Positions 14,480-17,068 of a stretch of DNA of 17,068 bases are shown here, one piece after another. Under the pieces are notes generated by a model. It was not told where the DNA came from. It worked only from the letters and a program-made list of their open reading frames with translations, and did not search any database. The stretch spans positions 1 to 17,068 of the forward strand of contig SBFY01000137.1 in NCBI GenBank assembly GCA_006227085.1, read 5' to 3'. Source of the DNA: Gammaproteobacteria bacterium (GTDB lineage: Bacteria > Pseudomonadota > Gammaproteobacteria > Pseudomonadales > M0112). The position numbers were made by a program, and so were the translations under genes. The number at the start of each line of letters is the position of its first letter. Within the stretch, counting starts at the first letter, position 1.

Positions 14480-15241
14480 ATGACCACCAGCACTAACCCA
14501 TGCCCAAGCGAAAACAAGAAGCACTGCCACCATGACATGCAGGTCAATTGTGGCAATTGCCGTCTCAATACCATCTGCCTGCCCATCGCGCTGGAAACGG
14601 ACCAGATCGACCAGCTCGACAAGATCATCCAGCGCGGCCGGCCATTGCGCAAAGGTGAACACCTCTACCACGCCAATGACCCTTTCACCTCGGTTTACGC
14701 AGTCCGTGCCGGTGCCATCAAGTGCTACAGCATCACCAATGATGGCAAGGAGCAAGTCACCGGCTTTTACCTGCCCGGTGAAGTGCTGGGCATGGATGGC
14801 ATCAGCAAGCATCGCCATGGCAGCTCGGCCAAGGCACTGGAAACCTCGGCCGTTTGCGAGATACCGTTTGAGAACCTGGGCGACCTGTCAACCCGGATCC
14901 CCAGCCTGCAACGGCATTTCTTCCAATTGATGAGCCAGGAAATCACCCAGGACCAGGAATTGATTACGCTGCTGAGCAAGAACAGTGCCGAACAGCGCAT
15001 CGCGGCATTGTTGCTCAGCATTTCATCGCGGCAGGCACGACGCAAATTATCTGCCACCCGCTTTCGCCTGCCCATGTCTCGCACCGACATCGGCAATTAC
15101 CTGGGCCTGACCGTGGAAACCGTCAGCCGGGTATTCAGCCGCTTCCAGAAACTGGAATTGATTGCCGTGGATAACAAGGAACTGGAACTGCTGAAACCCG
15201 ACACCCTGCGCTTGATGGTGGACGGTGAAGAGGGCGAGTAA
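14480..15241 (+). CDS. fnr: Oxygen-sensing transcription regulator Fnr (Anr)
   Basis: This is a CRP/FNR-family regulator of 253 residues. Cys24, Cys27, Cys33 and Cys126 correspond, at a constant offset of four, to the four [4Fe-4S] ligands of E. coli FNR, so it should be an oxygen sensor that dimerises and binds DNA when oxygen is absent. The cyclic-nucleotide-like beta-barrel spans about 45-130, the dimer helix about 140-180, and the helix-turn-helix about 198-225. Glu213, Ser216 and Arg217 correspond to the E. coli DNA-contacting Glu209, Ser212 and Arg213, predicting recognition of TTGAY-N4-RTCAA sites. The N-terminus also has Cys8, Cys16 and a His-rich patch of unknown meaning. GGGGAG sits six bases before the ATG. 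Likely targets in this window are ccoN, ompW, hemN and the following Yip1-family gene. Confidence 0.95.
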   Translation: MTTSTNPCPSENKKHCHHDMQVNCGNCRLNTICLPIALETDQIDQLDKIIQRGRPLRKGEHLYHANDPFTSVYAVRAGAIKCYSITNDGKEQVTGFYLPGEVLGMDGISKHRHGSSAKALETSAVCEIPFENLGDLSTRIPSLQRHFFQLMSQEITQDQELITLLSKNSAEQRIAALLLSISSRQARRKLSATRFRLPMSRTDIGNYLGLTVETVSRVFSRFQKLELIAVDNKELELLKPDTLRLMVDGEEGE

Positions 15242-15248
15242 TCGCCCA

Positions 15249-15262
15249 TTGACACAGGTCAA
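15249..15262 (+). promoter_or_regulatory. FNR-type box upstream of the Yip1-family gene
   Basis: TTGAC-ACAG-GTCAA is a full match to TTGAY-N4-RTCAA, seven bases after the fnr stop codon. A class II start would be near 15297, with a rough -10 (TAGGGT, 15284-15289) and AGGA at 15306-15309 before the ATG at 15318. Spacing supports activation of the downstream gene by Fnr. Confidence 0.78.
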
Positions 15263-15317
15263 CCCGGTTTGCCGGTGACCTGCTAGGGTATATCACAATA
15301 ATCACAGGACGATACCC

Positions 15318-15917
15318 ATGATCCATCATGCTTTTGGTTTGATCTTCCAGCCACGCAAACAATGGCGCGCCATTGCTGCCCAAAGTGACAGCCAACTCGC
15401 CCTCAACCTGGCATACCCGATCCTGCTGGCCATCATTCCGTCCGTTGCCTGGTATTACGGCACCACACAGGTCGGCTGGTCCATTGGCGATGGCGACACC
15501 CTGAAACTGACCCATGGCAGCGCATTGGGCATTGCGGTGGCCATGTACGTGTGTGTACTGGGCGCATTAACCGGCATTGGGTACCTGGTGCATTGGATGT
15601 CGGTAACCTATGGCGCACAGTCTTCGCTTGTCAAAGGCGTGGCACTGAGCGGTTTCACTGCAACCCCGTTCTTTATCGCTGGTGTGGTGGGTTTTTACCC
15701 GAACTTCACCATCGACCTGCTGGTGTCATTCGTGGCTATCGCCCACGGCGTTTACCTGCTCTACACCGGTATCCCGATCATGATGAAAGTCCCCGAGGAT
15801 CGCGGCTTCCTGTTCGCCAGTGCAGTGCTGGGTGTGGCCATGGTGATGTTCATGGTGCTGATGGGCGTCACGGTGATCCTGTGGGATGCCGGGCTAACAC
15901 CGGTATTCACTGACTAA
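15318..15917 (+). CDS. Yip1-family integral membrane protein
   Basis: The 199-residue protein has about five membrane helices (roughly 31-48, 67-90, 109-126, 132-150, 164-188). The N-terminal motif FGLIFQPRKQWRAIA and the later YTGIPIMMKVPEDRG are typical of bacterial Yip1-domain proteins. Eukaryotic Yip1 proteins act in vesicle transport; the bacterial members have no established function, and none is assigned here. AGGA lies eight bases before the ATG. A consensus FNR box 56 bases upstream and its place directly after fnr suggest expression at low oxygen, possibly linked to the inner membrane or respiration. A Rho-independent terminator follows, so the transcription unit probably ends with this gene. 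Confidence 0.85.
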   Translation: MIHHAFGLIFQPRKQWRAIAAQSDSQLALNLAYPILLAIIPSVAWYYGTTQVGWSIGDGDTLKLTHGSALGIAVAMYVCVLGALTGIGYLVHWMSVTYGAQSSLVKGVALSGFTATPFFIAGVVGFYPNFTIDLLVSFVAIAHGVYLLYTGIPIMMKVPEDRGFLFASAVLGVAMVMFMVLMGVTVILWDAGLTPVFTD

Positions 15918-15930
15918 CCCGCTTCTTGCG

Positions 15931-15936
15931 TACAAT
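15931..15936 (+). promoter_or_regulatory. Possible -10 box of the GNAT gene
   Basis: TACAAT matches five of six bases of the -10 consensus. Transcription would start near 15943, inside the terminator hairpin that follows. No good -35 is visible. Confidence 0.35.
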
Positions 15937-15937
15937 G

Positions 15938-15964
15938 AGCCCCGTCTGACCACGGGGCTTTTTT
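15938..15964 (+). terminator. Rho-independent terminator after the Yip1-family gene
   Basis: AGCCCCGT (15938-15945) pairs with ACGGGGCT (15952-15959) around a 6-base loop, followed by a run of six Ts ending at 15964. The next gene's ATG begins at 15966, so the terminator occupies that gene's ribosome-binding region. Confidence 0.9.
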
Positions 15965-15965
15965 C

Positions 15966-16415
15966 ATGGACATCACATTCCGCCTGCTAGACCCGGAAGA
16001 ACTGCCGATCATCCTGCCATTGGTTGCGATCCTGAACCCGTCGCTGCCTGCTGATGTGCTCGCGCAACGGCTGCAGCACATGCGTCATCACGGCTACCGC
16101 TGCATGGGAGGTTTTGGCAACAACACGCTCGTGGCGATGTGCGGACTCTGGAGTGGCACCAAGTTTTATTGCGGCCGTTACATGGAAGTCGATAATGTGT
16201 TTGTCCATCCCGCACAGCGCTGCAGCGGCATTGGCCAGCGCATGATGGAGAGCGTTGAAATTCTCGCACGCAAAGAAGGCTGCGATGTGCTGATGCTGGA
16301 CACCTACGTCACCAACACGCGCTCACACAAGTTCTACACCAGCCAGGACTTCGAAACCATCGGTTACCACATGAACAAGAACCTCGACGGCAGCCGTTAT
16401 TTCGCCGGCAAGTAA
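15966..16415 (+). CDS. GNAT-family N-acetyltransferase
   Basis: This is a cytoplasmic protein of 149 residues. The acetyl-CoA-binding motif A is visible as VDNVFVHPAQRCSGIGQRMM (75-94), with Arg85, Gly88 and Gly90 fitting the R/Q-x-x-G-x-G/A pattern. TNTRSHKFYTSQDFETIGYH (117-136) corresponds to motif B and its aromatic residues. The substrate cannot be told; family members acetylate amines, antibiotics or protein N-termini. The start at 15966 is one base after the T-run of a terminator and has only GGGG about 12 bases upstream, so translation may be weak or depend on a transcript starting inside the hairpin. It converges with the acyltransferase gene, with three bases between stop codons. 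Confidence 0.88.
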   Translation: MDITFRLLDPEELPIILPLVAILNPSLPADVLAQRLQHMRHHGYRCMGGFGNNTLVAMCGLWSGTKFYCGRYMEVDNVFVHPAQRCSGIGQRMMESVEILARKEGCDVLMLDTYVTNTRSHKFYTSQDFETIGYHMNKNLDGSRYFAGK

Positions 16416-16418
16416 CGA

Positions 16419-17000
16419 TCAGAACAACTCCGGATGCCTGCCCTGCTTGTCCTTGTAAAAGGCCTGGATCAAGGGCATGTCACGATCGATATCGCCGCTG
16501 GTATGGAAAACCGGCCCAAACCCGACTTCTTTTTTCCCGAAATCGGCAAACCCCAGGACAATGGGCACGCCGGCCTCATGGGCAATCCAGTAAAAACCGG
16601 TTTTCCAGCGCTCGACTTTCTTGCGCGTTCCCTCCGGTGGAATCGTCACGATCATGGATTCTGATTGCCGGTACACATCCACCATCTGCCCCACCAGACC
16701 ATTTGCCTGGCTGCGATCAATCGCGATACCGCCCAGCCAACGCATGACTGGCCCCATCGGCCCACGGAACAAGGCATCCTTGCCCATCCAGCGAACGTCG
16801 AGCTGTTTGTGCAATACGGCCACCAACATGAGCGGGAAATCCCAGTTACTGGTGTGCGGTGCACCAATCAGCACATACTTGGGTGTATCGGCCGGCAATT
16901 CACCCACCACCCGCCAACCCGATACGCGTAAAAACAGGCGCGCAACCGCACGGAACAGGTGATTCACGACCGGTGTGGTAAAGACAGTTTTTTGCATCAT
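16419..17000 (-). CDS. PlsC-like lysophospholipid acyltransferase family protein
   Basis: The 193-residue protein shows the acyltransferase motifs of the PlsC/LPLAT superfamily. Motif I is His49-Thr-Ser-Asn-Trp-Asp54 (HxxxxD), the catalytic pair. GGIAIDR (90-96) is the second block and PPEGTR (121-126) the phosphate-binding third block. It would transfer an acyl chain from acyl-ACP or acyl-CoA to a lipid acceptor at the inner face of the membrane. The short length and APHTSNWDF motif are typical of a subgroup often annotated as 1-acyl-glycerol-3-phosphate acyltransferase, but the acceptor is unproven. Two adjacent ATGs (17000 and 16997) are possible; the AGGGG upstream is better spaced for 16997. 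No terminator separates it from the GNAT gene. The 68 bases between 17001 and the window edge show no supportable feature. Confidence 0.88.
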   Translation of the reverse strand: MMQKTVFTTPVVNHLFRAVARLFLRVSGWRVVGELPADTPKYVLIGAPHTSNWDFPLMLVAVLHKQLDVRWMGKDALFRGPMGPVMRWLGGIAIDRSQANGLVGQMVDVYRQSESMIVTIPPEGTRKKVERWKTGFYWIAHEAGVPIVLGFADFGKKEVGFGPVFHTSGDIDRDMPLIQAFYKDKQGRHPELF

Positions 17001-17068
17001 GCCCCTGCTGTGCTATTGATCATGCCATGCCTACCCTATCAGGCAGGCAGGTCACTGTCGCGCCCTGG

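Noticed and set aside
17016..17029. TTGATCATGCCATG as a possible FNR box before the acyltransferase
   Set aside because: The second half-site (CCATG) does not match ATCAA.
1..17068. CRISPR arrays, tRNA or rRNA genes, insertion sequences, phage or defence genes
   Set aside because: I found no regularly spaced repeats, cloverleaf sequences, transposase or integrase motifs, or known defence domains on either strand.

Overview
The window is a stretch of chromosome from a proteobacterium, most likely a gammaproteobacterium. The evidence is the gene order ccoN-ccoO-ccoQ-ccoP / ccoG-ccoH-ccoI-ccoS / TauE-like membrane protein / hemN / fnr, which as I recall resembles the anr-hemN-cco region of Pseudomonas, together with an OmpW porin and TrhP. 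Codon use looks even and moderately GC-rich. I see no insertion sequence, phage gene, tRNA, rRNA or CRISPR array, so this reads as resident chromosome. The genus cannot be told from the sequence alone.

Layout. Positions 1-314 (minus) are a partial MAPEG-family membrane protein. Positions 515-1345 (plus) encode a 2-oxoglutarate/Fe(II) oxygenase whose end overlaps the end of trhP (1342-2661, minus), a U32-family tRNA hydroxylation protein. Divergent from trhP is a membrane protein with a DUF4124-like segment and a degenerate J-domain (2740-3483). Then comes the cbb3 oxidase: structural genes ccoNOQP (3648-6761) and assembly genes ccoGHIS (6881-11363), ending in a TauE/SafE-like membrane protein with a histidine-rich tail (11350-12081). 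A strong bidirectional terminator separates this block from ompW (minus). ompW is divergent from hemN, and hemN is followed by fnr, a Yip1-family membrane protein, a GNAT acetyltransferase and a convergent PlsC-like acyltransferase.

How the genes work together. The central 11.6 kb is a low-oxygen respiration module. CcoNOQP is the high-affinity terminal oxidase. CcoG (copper reduction), CcoI (copper P-type ATPase), CcoH, CcoS and probably the TauE-like protein build its metal and heme centres. HemN makes heme precursors without oxygen, and Fnr senses oxygen through a [4Fe-4S] cluster. Four FNR-type boxes can be read directly: before ccoN (3554-3567), two in the ompW-hemN gap (12886-12899 and 12935-12948), and before the Yip1-family gene (15249-15262). 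In all four the first half-site is TTGAC. No such box lies before fnr itself, which has a TATAAT promoter and a perfect 18-bp palindrome just upstream.

The least explained items are the FNR-box-controlled Yip1-family gene, the His-tailed TauE-like protein, the J-like protein without HPD, the operator-like palindromes, and a terminator that runs straight into the start codon of the GNAT gene. I found no wholly new defence or mobile system.
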